The notes below the pieces were generated by a model. It ran no database searches and was not told where the DNA came from. It saw only the letters and a program-made list of their open reading frames with translations. A stretch of 64,000 nucleotides of DNA, from positions 203,251 through 267,250 of the forward strand of contig NW_006768853.1 of NCBI RefSeq assembly GCF_000204055.1, written 5' to 3'. The position numbers and the translations under genes were made by a program. The stretch is from Melampsora larici-populina 98AG31. Lineage: Eukaryota > Basidiomycota > Pucciniomycetes > Pucciniales > Melampsoraceae. Below are positions 12,901 through 23,954 of the stretch, in pieces (the stretch's first letter is position 1; each line of letters opens with the position of its first letter).

Positions 12901-14182
12901 ATGCTCATTTGTGCTATTTTTTTTTCGAATAGCATTCCTTTGTCTTACGATTGGACTTCAACTAGGATGGGTGAGTCTTTTCTTTGAATTGGCTTTGATT
13001 CTATCACCACTCGAAGGATGAATGAACTTGAATTGAGTGATGTTGTTGTTTATCTTCAGATGAAATCGATCACTACCCTTCCACCAATCGCAATCATCAT
13101 TGGCTTTAAATTTTTCCTAAAATCGACATTTGATTCAAGATTTACATGGTATATACCCTCAGGTGCTGAATTAGAAAGAGTTCATCAACATCATGCAGAT
13201 GCAAGAAAGAATCGATTATTAAAACGATTCGGACATCCATCACTTACAGCAGAATTATTTACACCTATGATTCATAAAGATCATCAATCGTTATTAGGAG
13301 TGATTTATAATGGTAGGATTGCAGAAGGATCAGAGGAATTTGAAGGAGAATTTGATGAATTTAGAGGAGGATCAAGTAATTTAGGTATCAAGAATTCATC
13401 AACTTCACCACCTGCAGCTTATACTGGTGGATTGAAATTCGCTGCGATTGCTCAACATGATTTGATGTATTCTAAACAAGAATATTTAAGAGAAAGAGAT
13501 GAAGATGAGATGTCAATTGGATCTTCAAATGCACTTGGACCGAATGGATTGAATACCGTCTCTTCTACACAAGATTTAAATATTCAAGGCTATATGAGAG
13601 ATGGACCTGGATTTGGAAAGTTTAATAATGGTAGTAGTTCGATGATCTTAGCAGGAAATGATTCACCTAAAAGTTCGTATCAAGAAATGCCTAAGATGGA
13701 AAATACTTATGAGATGTCTAGAGTTAGAACAGCTGAAAGTGAAGCTCATGAACAATTATTGTTAAGGAATAGTATGATGAGAGATGGATCAAATTATGGA
13801 AGTGGGTTTGGGTAAGTTTTGTTTTGTTTTTTCAAAATCTTAAAGAAAGAAAGAAAAAGAAATGGGTTGAAAAATTGATTTCTTTTTTGTCTTTCCACTT
13901 TTTTTGATTAGAACACCTGATTCGTTTCATAGAACTTCTTCTCCTTCTTATCTTTTGAATAATCAATCTAATTCTTGGGAACAACCTTCAGCTTACAGAG
14001 GTGAAATTCGAACTGAATCGCCTAATCAGATGAGAAGAACACATGATTCAACTTATGGAATGTCACCTTCTTATCAACAACAACAGCAGCAACAACAGCA
14101 ACAACAGCAACAGCAACATTATTACCAACAACATCATCATCATCAGTCTTCCAACTCTTGGGAAAGACCTCCGGATCGTTAA
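9945..14182 (+). CDS. CSC1/TMEM63-type calcium-permeable stress-gated channel
   Basis: Member of the CSC1/OSCA/TMEM63 family, osmosensitive cation channels of the plasma membrane. The ATG at 9945 opens an extracellular-type tail and a first membrane segment. The next exon (from 10139) gives LRPKNKIVYMPKYKYS, the cytosolic entry typical of the family, then two more membrane segments. The long cytosolic domain runs through about 10840-11400 (SYGFASFATVAYAHLVAKKL, then LAPPPHDIIWTNL). The C-terminal membrane block covers about 11430-13130 (SSYWLTWFPLRGFSAVLDL, KIWGRTPRDIREWTKPPEF). A cytosolic tail of some 350 residues follows, Ser/Gly/Asn-rich and ending in polyglutamine and histidine runs, with stop at 14180-14182. 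About a dozen exons with short GT-AG introns. Family identity is firm; minor exon edges are approximate. Confidence 0.85.
14074..14146 (+). repeat. CAA/CAG trinucleotide tract encoding polyglutamine
   Basis: An in-frame run of CAA and CAG codons in the last exon of the CSC1-type gene encodes a glutamine run followed by YY, more glutamine and HHHH. Mixed CAA/CAG codons usually slow length change compared with pure runs. It lies in the cytosolic tail. Confidence 0.85.
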
Positions 14183-15392
14183 GTGGTTTATTTTTTGGTT
14201 TTTTTTGATACTCGAAAGGATTCGTAGTTTTTTTTCTTTGAAGTGTTTTTTTTGGTTGAATGTGAAATTAAGGAAGTAAAAGGATTGAAATGTTGAAGAA
14301 GACAAGGGGAAAAAAATATGTCAAGGAAAGAAGAAAAAAAAATCTATATATGTATCATTTGTTTTGTTTAATTTATCTTTTTAATCTACACCATTATTTT
14401 TAATTAATTTATCTTTTTTTTTCCTTTTTTTTGAATTTTAAATCTGTTGTGTTTTTTTGTTTTTTTTGGGAGGGGTGGGATGAAATCTTATAATGAAAAA
14501 TTCACGTTAATTTATGAATGAGGTTTCTTTTTTGAAAATTACAGGGGTTCAAAAAGGTTAAAGTGTGTAAGGGAAGAAAAAGTCAAAGGAAACTTAAAGA
14601 AAAGAAAGTAAGTTTGGTTTGAAGGTCTTTGCTTTTCACAGGCTGTGTTTGTCTTTTAGAACATCAAAGAATAGATTCGAGCTTGCTCGACTTTTTTGCC
14701 CACAGGGCGAAACATAACACTAGCGATTGATGGCTCGAAGGTCGATCACGAACAATCATGTACAAGTCGATCCCGGAAAGCTTGGCTTCTCAGGCTCAAC
14801 TTTTTGGAGGACCTCTCCTATCAAAGTTCAAGATCATATGAGTAACCTCATTCTTCAACTTACTGGGGCACATGGATTCAGAACTCGCACACCTTCATAT
14901 GAGGTCATGAAAATCCTTAGTTCTTGACAAACCCTTGCCAAAATCTATCAGCAAAATTACTCGATCCTGACCAAATTGAACAAAGGACTCAAGGTGATAT
15001 ATAAGCTTAATTCCTTAGCTTCCTATCGATGATCATGTGAGATAGAACGGGCGATTTGTTGTGATGATAAAGAAATTGACCTTCTGAAAGGCTCTTGTCG
15101 GCGTCATCAGCAGAATGAAAGCAAACATAAGCTGAAATGGCTGCGGGGTTCGACCTCCGTTATCAACGCTTATAGATCCTAGAAAGCTAAGGAAGGGGTC
15201 ACCAGACATCAAAGTTGAGTCACTAAGCTTTGGATAAGTAAGAATTTTGCCCTTATAAATATCAGATCTATTCCCATCTCCCCCATCCTCCATCATCCAG
15301 ATAAAATAGACTGATAGACTGATATTGAAATCCTGAACATCATCCAATCTTTAACCTTTTTTCTTATTCAATTACAAAAAATCACTTTCAAA
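14183..15392. other. Intergenic, homopolymer-rich
   Basis: The first 300 bases after the channel gene are rich in T and A runs (3' UTR-like). The rest has no recognisable coding or RNA feature. The last 90 bases contain pyrimidine-rich and CA-rich sequence before the ATG at 15393. Confidence 0.4.
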
Positions 15393-18044
15393 ATGCCTGC
15401 TGATCGATCAAACAAACGAAGTTCTTGTATGTCAATTATTTCTATCTTTGTTATTTGTATCTCTTCCATATAGTAGTACTCTTATTGACTCTCATGTGCT
15501 GAACGGAAAACGTAGTTTCTGGTAGAACTTCTCCATATGGTGAACCGCCTCGAGAACAGATAAATCCAGAGACCAATGAAGAATGTATGCAACGGGGGAA
15601 AAGTCGCTCAGCCTCCGGTATGTACCAGAGTCCCAGAGATATTATGTCTTCCCGATTGCTTTTCCGCCAGGTTAATCATACAAATCTAACGTTTTACTGT
15701 CTTCTGCATTGAATACCTACTGGTCTGCTTATTGTAGTGAGCAGAACTGAAATCCAGAAACCACGTGGGTCTAGTCTCTCCTTCAAACAAAGGCACAGTG
15801 AAGATCATCTTTTGTGAATCGTCGGTTTTGCTTTTCTTGGCTCTCAGCGCGCAGCAACCCCATGAATCCGGGCGCTCGAGGTATGTATCCAGATGATCCC
15901 GGAGCTCAACGAACACCACCCAAGATGTTGAGGTAACCCATCTGACCGCACCTTCTATGTCTGATTTTATCACAGGGGTCACAACTTCATCTGCAAGAGA
16001 TACTAAACAGTCAAACCGCAAGGTACCTGCAGGGCCACAACATCAAAGTTGGCGATGATACCTTTCAACTCGTGTTAAAATGGTTCATCTCTTGACCTTC
16101 TTTTGTGACGCAGACACAGATGGTCAACTTCCAAATCATGCAAGTTTTGTCCCAGCGATGCATTTGAGGCTTGATCACCCTACATACAGGACACCACTTC
16201 CTCGGGCACCCTCGGTCGCGGAACAGAGAAAAGGTGAAGCTCAGCCTCTCGCATGTATTCATCAACTATCACATCACATAAGTTCCTTTAGCATCGAGAT
16301 GTTTGGAAGACGATTTTTAGATTTTTCATCTCAACTACGCATTTATCTCATCACCGTAAGAAACAGCACTGATCTAATATTTTTGTAACCTATGTAGCTT
16401 CAATGGTTGCTGGAAGGCAAAGCACACAGAATCAGAGCTTGCCAGCTTGCCAGAATTGCCCTCTCACTCCGCTTCCTTCAGCACACGTGACATTGACACC
16501 GCCCCCGGGATGTCCCCTCCGAGGTATGTAAAAGCTTTTGCAATATTATCTGAGAATGTATCTACCGTGACCCGTGCTCGAACTGCTCAGAAGTTTGTTT
16601 GTTTTAAATGGGTCAGCTTCAGTGCCTATCGATCATGCAAGGAAACAGACAGCACCTCAGGCCTCAACTTCAAAGAGCGTGCCGTTGGATAAGAGTTGTA
16701 CACGGCTTTTCACTTTGTCTCCAATATCACCCTATACTGGGGAGAAAGCTGATTCGGTTATTTTTTAGTGGGTGGGAACTTCATGGGTATTGAGCGGCCC
16801 AGCATGAGCCAACCCAATCTCGCAAGCCGGAGTCCTCATGTTCCGCCGCCCCTAGGGTCAAACTTCATTCATGTCAATAGCCATGTTTTCGGACGTGTGT
16901 AAAGTTTTTTATTATCAATATGATTTGTAACCTATAAATCGAGAAGAAAATGTGCGGAGGCTGATTGCTTTTTCACGCGTCCAGCTGGGCAATTCACCAA
17001 TAATAATATCCAAATGAGTGTACCTTCGAATTTTAACTCGCAATGGAATAGCAGCAGTAAGTTTTATTTGACCCCTCGCAAGATACATGTATGTACTTTG
17101 AGCGATGATATTCATCTGATCCCTCCTTCACACCCGCTCTGGACCGAAGGATCAGCTTCGAGCAATGGTATGTTTTTCACTATCAGAACTATATAATTTG
17201 TAACTTATAAATCGAAAAGAACTGAGTGAATGTTGATAGGTTTTTACAATGCAGCTCGACAATTCCCCGATAATACTCAAATGAGCGAAACGCTGCCTTC
17301 TGATTTGTCCTTTCAATTGAATAGCGGAAGTTAGTCTTTTTTGACACTTTGCAAGATATACGTATCTGCTTCGAGCAATTGATATCCATCTGATACCTCT
17401 TTCAGACCCGCTCAGGCCCCAAGGATCAGCTTCAAGGAATGACTTTTTGAACGTTCCAGCACATGGAGGTTTTCCGTTCGTCAGTACCAATTTCCAGGGT
17501 ACGTAGACTTCGTCATATCAGGTTCCAACTATACTGATTTACGAAACTTGAGATTGAATGATTGAGTATTGCCCCTTTTTGATAACTCAGCTGGATCTTC
17601 GACTGGTGATAGGCTGGGATTCGGAACATATGTACCCCAACCTTCTTCCTCTTATGGCCACCCTCACTTCGAAGGTAACCGTAAATCTTTATACTTTTTT
17701 CAGCTGACCGATATTATCGTTGGACGTTACCTCAATAATCTTGTTGATCTAATCTATAGGTTCAGGATACCAAAATACAATCTACAGTCCTATGGAAGGA
17801 TTCAGTGCTGCAGCCCCACCTGTCCCTTATGCGCCACAGATGATAGGTATCTCACCCCTTTGCTATGAATTTTCAAAATGTGAGTAGACTTATTTTGGTC
17901 AAGTTAGAATCAGATCTTGCAATCCGATGGAAATTGAATGCCATTTGTTCTGGTTTTGTTTATGAATCAGCTCTCTTATCTACTGCAGCTTCAAGATTAC
18001 CAACTGTACCACCAAAAGAAACCAAGGAAAAGAAAGATCATTGA
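15393..18044 (+). CDS. Hypothetical low-complexity Ser/Pro/Asn-rich protein, many short exons
   Basis: I do not recognise this protein. The ATG at 15393 starts MPADRSNKRSS; after an intron the frame continues FSGRTSPYGEPPREQINPE. Further exons with good GT-AG edges lie near 16113-16231 (DTDGQLPNHASFVPAMHLRL), 16398-16524, 16613-16760, 16983-17055 and the duplicated unit near 17260-17335, 17406-17500, 17590-17674, 17760-17850 and 17971-18044, ending TKEKKDH with TGA at 18042-18044. The product would be disordered, rich in S, P, N, Q and G, with no membrane segment and no catalytic motif. One exon unit is tandemly duplicated. The joins around 15620-16110 and 16740-16770 are not resolved, so this could be a gene with missed exons or a partly decayed one. 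Confidence 0.45.
16924..17470 (+). repeat. Tandem duplication of an exon-intron unit (about 273 bp)
   Basis: Two adjacent diverged copies, about 16924-17196 and 17197-17470. Both start TTTGTAACxTATAAATCGA and carry the same order: a short exon (GQFTNNNIQMSVPSNFNS in copy one, RQFPDNTQMSETLPSDLS in copy two), a short intron, and a second exon starting with the codons for PL. Both copies keep splice signals, so both could be used. Confidence 0.65.
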
Positions 18045-19180
18045 ATAACATGCAACAGATTGTAATTATAAAAAAATCTATTCAAGATATTTGTGAAGGT
18101 GTGCAAGTTGAGAAATTGCATTCACCAACATCATCATTTTTTGATTTTCCTTTTAGTTCTTGGTCTTCTTCTGAGCCTTTATTGTAGTAGACGTGTAGTT
18201 CCAGTTTTTTTTTAGAAAATCGTTCATTCCATGAGACGGTTTGCGGAACTTCAAATTCTCCTAGCCCTCTATCTCATCATAGTTAGAACTGAACCATATC
18301 CACCTGAGCATATCAAAATTCTGGTGAGATAGATGAAGCTATAAACCAAAGGGGATTCAAATTAAAAGTACAAAACCAATACAAGAATTGGCCGCTTCAG
18401 TGCAAAATTGCTGATAAGAAAGCCAGGTGAGGTAACATCCTTTACATCAACTGGTTTATTTTGTCTTTGTTCGGAATGGGCATTCTGTGCATGGCGTGCC
18501 TAACAAGATGAATCTGGAGACCACATATGTGGCTTTTCTCCGACAGAAGCAAACGTTCTCTCAGTCTGCAGGATAAGCTTTAAGTCAAGTTTCTCAAAAA
18601 CAAGACCACAAGACCCCGCATTGTGAAGCCAATACGCAAAAGGTGTTTCTTCGGGTCAGACTTCGCTGCAGTCCCTGAGGTCCATTCTCACTGAAACGAG
18701 ATCCCACTCAAACTCTGACATAGACTAGTCGCAGTCTCTCAGAGCTTGATAGAAAAACCACATAATACTCTCAGTCCGAAGGCTTCGACTGCCGGAACTT
18801 CCGCTTCCCAAGACAAGATGTCGCTCATGATATCAATCAGTCTCAGCTTGTGCGACGCAGTCATCAAGCTCGACCAGCAAACTATGTAAAATGAATCTTT
18901 CAGTCAATCCGGATCGAGAGCTCTTGTGCACATTGAGATTTTCGTCTCAGGTCTGCGCGAAACCTGGTTTGAGATACAGACAAGATTTTCCCCTCAATGA
19001 TATTTCCATGTGTCCCGTGAAATCAAATATAAATGATATGATTGGAGCTTGTCGAAAAAACTCGCAACTATCGTTCCACGCCACTCGTTGAAAGTCATTC
19101 TTTTCAGGCGACACCGTGTCGTGAACTTTCTCAAAATCTGATACCACACCTTGAGTCTTTACTTCTGCTGGATACTCACA
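18045..19180. other. Intergenic, no supported gene
   Basis: No family features, RNA genes or obvious repeats. The stretch separates the low-complexity gene from the glycosyltransferase-like gene. Confidence 0.4.
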
Positions 19181-20753
19181 ATGTCATGGCCAGAACTTGA
19201 TATTCCACGTGGATCTGCCCTGGAAGCCGATTTGATGCTTCTCAAAACTCGCGTAAGTGCATTTGTAAACTTTATAAATTTCTGAGCTAACGGCTTTACA
19301 TGACTAGGTCAAGCAAGTTGTGAAATGGTATATCTTTGCTTTGTTTGCGACGTTCTTATGGTTGTCAGTATCTTGGAACATAACCCCTCATCCTATCGAG
19401 TGAGTTCGGAAAAGAAGCATTACATCCTGGTATCCAAGGTTGACACATTCTCTATGCCTCCTTAGCATGATAAGCTCTTTTTTGTATCCGCTTGCCCCGC
19501 ACGATACGATCTCGTGCCCTTACCCTGGGCCATCCAGGCAAGCTGCCTGCAGAAGAACACTCACTTTTCAATTTGGGGAAGGGAATTCAGTTATCTCTGA
19601 CTTGACACAATACGTAAGCATATAAATCACATAGATAAGCTTTTTTGACTGACTTGATATATTGTGAGATCAGGCACGAGCAGCTGCGTTGGCCAGAAGA
19701 TTGAACTATAGAGTACTCATAGATGACTCAAGATGGAAGTACGGACGCTTAAGTGTAAGTTGCTCCTCGAAAATTGATTATGCGAGATGCTCGAAACTTA
19801 TTGTTGGGATCTCCAGGACTACTTTGAAATGCCAGAAGCTGAATGCGAGACAACAGAGAAATCAAGCCTCATACACAAAGTGATTATGGGAGATGACGGA
19901 TGGGAATCAGAGCCACATATTATCGCAGACAGGTGTGCCACTTTGTTCACTCATCAGTTGTTTTGACATTTGAATGTAAATTGTGGCCATTCAAGAACTG
20001 ACCACATTCGTGATTTGAATCAGTACCATAGACTTGGACAAGATCTTCACTAAAGGGATGAGTATCAAAAATATCTCCATGGAAGAGAAGTTCATTATCT
20101 TTGATAATCGATCAAATGAAAGAATACCGACAATCACCCCTACAGGAAGCTGGTGGTCAGATGAAATGGTCTTCGAAGAGATCAAGAGGGTTTGGAGACC
20201 AAACAACAGAATAAGAGCACAGATACTTCATATGGTATGGCTGATGCAATCTAGTGACAGTTTAGACTTGCCTGCGCACAGGTTGTGGCTGGCCAGACCT
20301 GGGAGGGCTTCATATTTCCAGAAACGCAAGACGGTCACCCTTGTACCTTACTCCCAAAACATTGATGAAGATTCCAAGGAAATCACGAGAGCTCTGGAAA
20401 CAGAAAGACCGAACATAAGCGCATTATCTTTCAGTCACAATGACGCATCCAGCCCATCATCAGTGTTGGTCATCTTATTCTGCAACACTCAAACGTCAAA
20501 ACTAGTAGAGGATCAAAAGGAAAAATTTTCTCAATATGCTACATCGAGAGTGATCACTACACCTAAGATTCATGATAAGGGCTGCTCAAGAAAATCTGTC
20601 AACAATACAAAGGGAGTGGATTCAATCGGCGAAGAAACAGATATGATTATCCGGGACTTGATATATGCTAACGAGAGTTCTGTTCAGATTATATGCCATA
20701 CAGCAGATATTCATTGTCGCTTCTTGCTGTTGATCTCCCAATTTCAGCTTTAA
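19181..20753 (+). CDS. Type II membrane protein, probable fucosyltransferase-like (FUT8/NodZ fold)
   Basis: A six-exon model keeps frame throughout: 19181-19252, 19308-19399, 19466-19613, 19674-19754, 19817-19932 and 20024-20753, giving 412 residues. The N-terminus is cytosolic, with one membrane anchor at about residues 29-46 (WYIFALFATFLWLSVSW), so a Golgi type II topology is likely. The lumenal part holds FQFGEGNSVISDLTQYARAA, then LNYRVLIDDSRWKYGRLSDY, reminiscent of the donor-binding entry of FUT8-type enzymes. Near the C-terminus, IIRDLIYANESSVQIICHTA resembles the late FUT8/NodZ segment in which a helix is followed by a strand and a TxSS-type loop; here the loop reads HTAD. The clear central HxRRTDK-like motif is not obvious. 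The assignment rests on segment resemblance and topology, not on a verified match. Confidence 0.45.
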
Positions 20754-21849
20754 CCACATCGAATTTCTCAGCCTGAACAATTGTTCTCGTCCAAAGAACT
20801 CGCAGAAAAGTGGTCGAGTCCAGCAAATAAATTGATGTCATTATACATATTCTACATGGAGGGTGTATCTACACATTGAGAGCATTAGTTTCTTCAGTAC
20901 TCTCCGATTGGCAGGATAGTCATGTATCTATCATGAATCATGCACCTACATATATTACACTTTTAAAATATTACGCTCCAAACCTTTCTTGATTTCTGAC
21001 GTGGACAAACTGCATATATATGAAGTCAGATGAAGTTCGATCAGTCTTTCGGGATCTGGAGCCGGGCCTGGTTGATAAAATTTGCACCGCTGAAGACATA
21101 AATCTTCAGTCGGAACCTGACAACTTGAGATGCATATATGTACATATTTGAGGTATAGAGATGAAGGCTACTCTGTGCTCACCACTGGATGTGGGACTGG
21201 TCTCAAAGTCGAGATTTTCTTCAACACAAAAAAATGCCACTGCCTCTTTCCAAGAGCGCGTCGGGTAGATCGGGCAGAGTCTGCTGGGGTCGGGTTTCAG
21301 TCCTATATCCCACGACATGGCACAAGCGCGGCGCGCAGCTTAGACTACATAGGCAGATTTCCACTCGCACCCGGCTGCATCCTCATCGTTCCTTGTGGAT
21401 GCTTGAGCCGGTGGAATCCAGCGAGTCTGTCCATTATAGGTATGCAATTCATACTTTGTGGATGCTGAGCCGGTGCTATCCAGCGAGTCTGCCCCTGTCT
21501 GCCCATACCGGGCACGGCCCGGATTTCATTAAACTCATCAAAGTCCCACTTAGGATTTCATGATATCGAATCAAAAGCACTTCAAAAGCAGATGCCTTGC
21601 CGGCGGGCGTGGGATCTTGTCAATGTATATGATTGAGTTGCGCTTCGATTGATTGTTGACTCGTGGTACGTACTACGAGATGTGGAATCTGGATTGCCAG
21701 ATTGAATTCTTAAATTAACGTCTGCTTGGACGAACTCACTGACGACAGAGGAAGATACTTATTTGATCAACAACTCCCTACAACTCCGTTTATGCCGCCG
21801 TTCATTGCTAGAATCCGCCAAACATACGACCTTGAGATAGCCTAAGACG
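20754..21849. other. Intergenic, with a short direct repeat
   Basis: No supported gene. At about 21393-21428 and 21457-21491 a sequence starting TGTGGATGC and ending ATCCAGCGAGTCTG occurs twice with small differences. The GC content around 21240-21510 is higher than in the surroundings, which may mark an old repeat. Confidence 0.4.
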
Positions 21850-23954
21850 ATGATTTCGCAAGAAGAGTTGAATTTCATGACGATGGTGCTGATTCTTCCT
21901 CGGTCGGAAAATCCATTCGTGGCAGCGGCAACCCAGTTGAAAAAACTCTGCAAGGTCAGCTTTGTGGATTAATCAATCTGAATGTTACCTCCACGCAGCG
22001 TATAGCGTACGCTGAAATCAGATCCTCTTGTCTATTCAAGCCGCCACGAATGGTCGCATGGTCCGGGCCTATGCTGCTATGCTTCATTGTGGGATATGTT
22101 TTGTAGGTCACCGCCTGCGAGATGTCGAGAATGTGCTGATCTGCTGATATGCGTTGTTCGGACCTCAGGATGTATCTACAGTGTCTGCATCTGCTCTACA
22201 TGAGAGTGAGGTCAAAAGCCTTCAAGCTGTTCCAACTAACACTGCGTCAGTTGGTATCGGTTACACTTCTGATGAAGATCGATAATGACCATTCCTTTGT
22301 CTTCAGTGGGGCTTATTCGCATCGACATGCCGTCTACGACCGGGGTTGTATTCTTCCTTTATTGCCCCCGTGAGTAGTTTATCCACACATCCCAACATCT
22401 GAAAGGAACACGCAAGCTCATTGAGTCCTTTTTGAAGTGGCCGTTGCCGATCTAGCTCTAGAATTTCGAGTAGAGATGGGTGAGCATGACATGGTCAACA
22501 AAGCACCACTGTTTGCATGCAAATTCTTGGTGATACTTTCTTGTTCTTGGTAAGGGTATTTCTTGGATATTCAAGGATTACAAAAACAAAGAAGCTCAAC
22601 GTTTCCCTCTACAGGTGTACGTGAACCCTGATGTCGCGATACCATATGCACACAAATGCCATACTTTTTCTTACCTGTTTGGTGTAGCTTTCTTGTGGGT
22701 ATGCATTTGTCAGTACACCGGCAGATACGCGGAGTCATACTCGTGGTCTGAAGATGTTCAATCACGACGTCGACTCAACTTTCCCTCAGCTGTTCGATGG
22801 GGCTTGAATATTTCATTTCTGGCGGCATCATTGGTACCAATACGTCCGTAATTCAACTCGCGTTTATTTTTCCATGATCACTCACGACAACCGCGCTGAC
22901 CTTCAGTTATCACGTTCGCTCAAAGCCATCTTCGTCTGGGGTATGGACAAAGTGAATCGAGACTTCAAGGAAATCAAACGGATCTGTGAAGCTGTAGCAG
23001 ATACATTGGAAAGCACGGCGCCGAACTACAATTCGACCTCATATAGTCCAGTGCAGTTGCTGAACATCTTGAATCCCGCAAAGGCGTTAGCGCCACTCAG
23101 AGTAAGCCAGAGAAACTCTGATTACGACCCGTGGATCGAAATGAAGCTTACTAAAACCCACCGGGTAATGGCCACAGAATGATATTGGCGTACATTCGCG
23201 GATTGTGCTTACGACTGGGCTAATTGATCTATGCCTGTTGGCCTCTGTGAGTGAACGTTTTATGGAAATTGGCTATCTACAACGCCGTTAGAAACGGAAC
23301 ACTGATGTAAACGCGATCTTATGATAGCTGTATTTACCTTTGCTGTTGGTCACCTTGAGAGACATACGTCGGCGCACCGAGGATCTTTTCCACTCATTCC
23401 CCAACACTGATGATCCAGAAGCGGCCGAGCTTGTCAAGATTCATAAACGACTAAAACAGGAACATGTCTCTCTGGTGGCCTATGCTTTTGCGGCATATTT
23501 CAGCACGATGATGTTCATTCCTACGTTGGCCTGGGCAGTAAGTATTCCCAAATGCGTATCATGATATGAGTGTGGCTGATGATACGTCCAGTTATCATAC
23601 CCAGGTCTCAATTTTGTACAAGACAAGAATTGGCTATTAGGTTTGCAGATTGTGAGTGAGGTTAGAGTGAACTACCACATGGGAGCATTATGCTAAACAA
23701 AATCTCCAACTTACTAGGGGATGCATGGTCCTTTTGCCATCAGCGGAAATGTGTAAGGGTTTTCTAAGTCTTTGTTCAACTCTCCTGGGACCTTTTCTGA
23801 CAAGATTATGTTGTTCATCATCAACTCCACGAAATCTTATTCTCACAGAATTCTACTCATCTTGAATGTTCAAGCAAGAAGACAATTCAAAATATATCAA
23901 GAAAGGAAAAATATCTGGCCTGTTGACACATGCCTCTCTGAGTTTTCTAAGTAA
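21850..23954 (+). CDS. Hypothetical multi-pass membrane protein
   Basis: I do not recognise the family. Exon-like segments with GT-AG edges follow one another: an N-terminal piece starting MISQEELNFMTMVLILPRSE at 21850, a membrane segment (MVAWSGPMLLCFIVGYV) near 22049, a segment with HKCHTFSYLFGVAFLWVCIC near 22650-22710, a loop starting SRSLKAIFVWGMDKVNRDF near 22910-23180, a membrane piece near 23190-23250, a helix-rich loop and membrane segment at 23335-23538 (AYAFAAYFSTMMFIPTLAWA), and a C-terminal piece ending 23954 that contains ILLILNVQARRQFKIYQER. The pattern suggests about seven membrane segments, as in fungal serpentine proteins. Around 23180 the frame seems to shift by one base with no usable intron, so this may be a decayed copy or an unrecognised splice. 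Confidence 0.45.
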
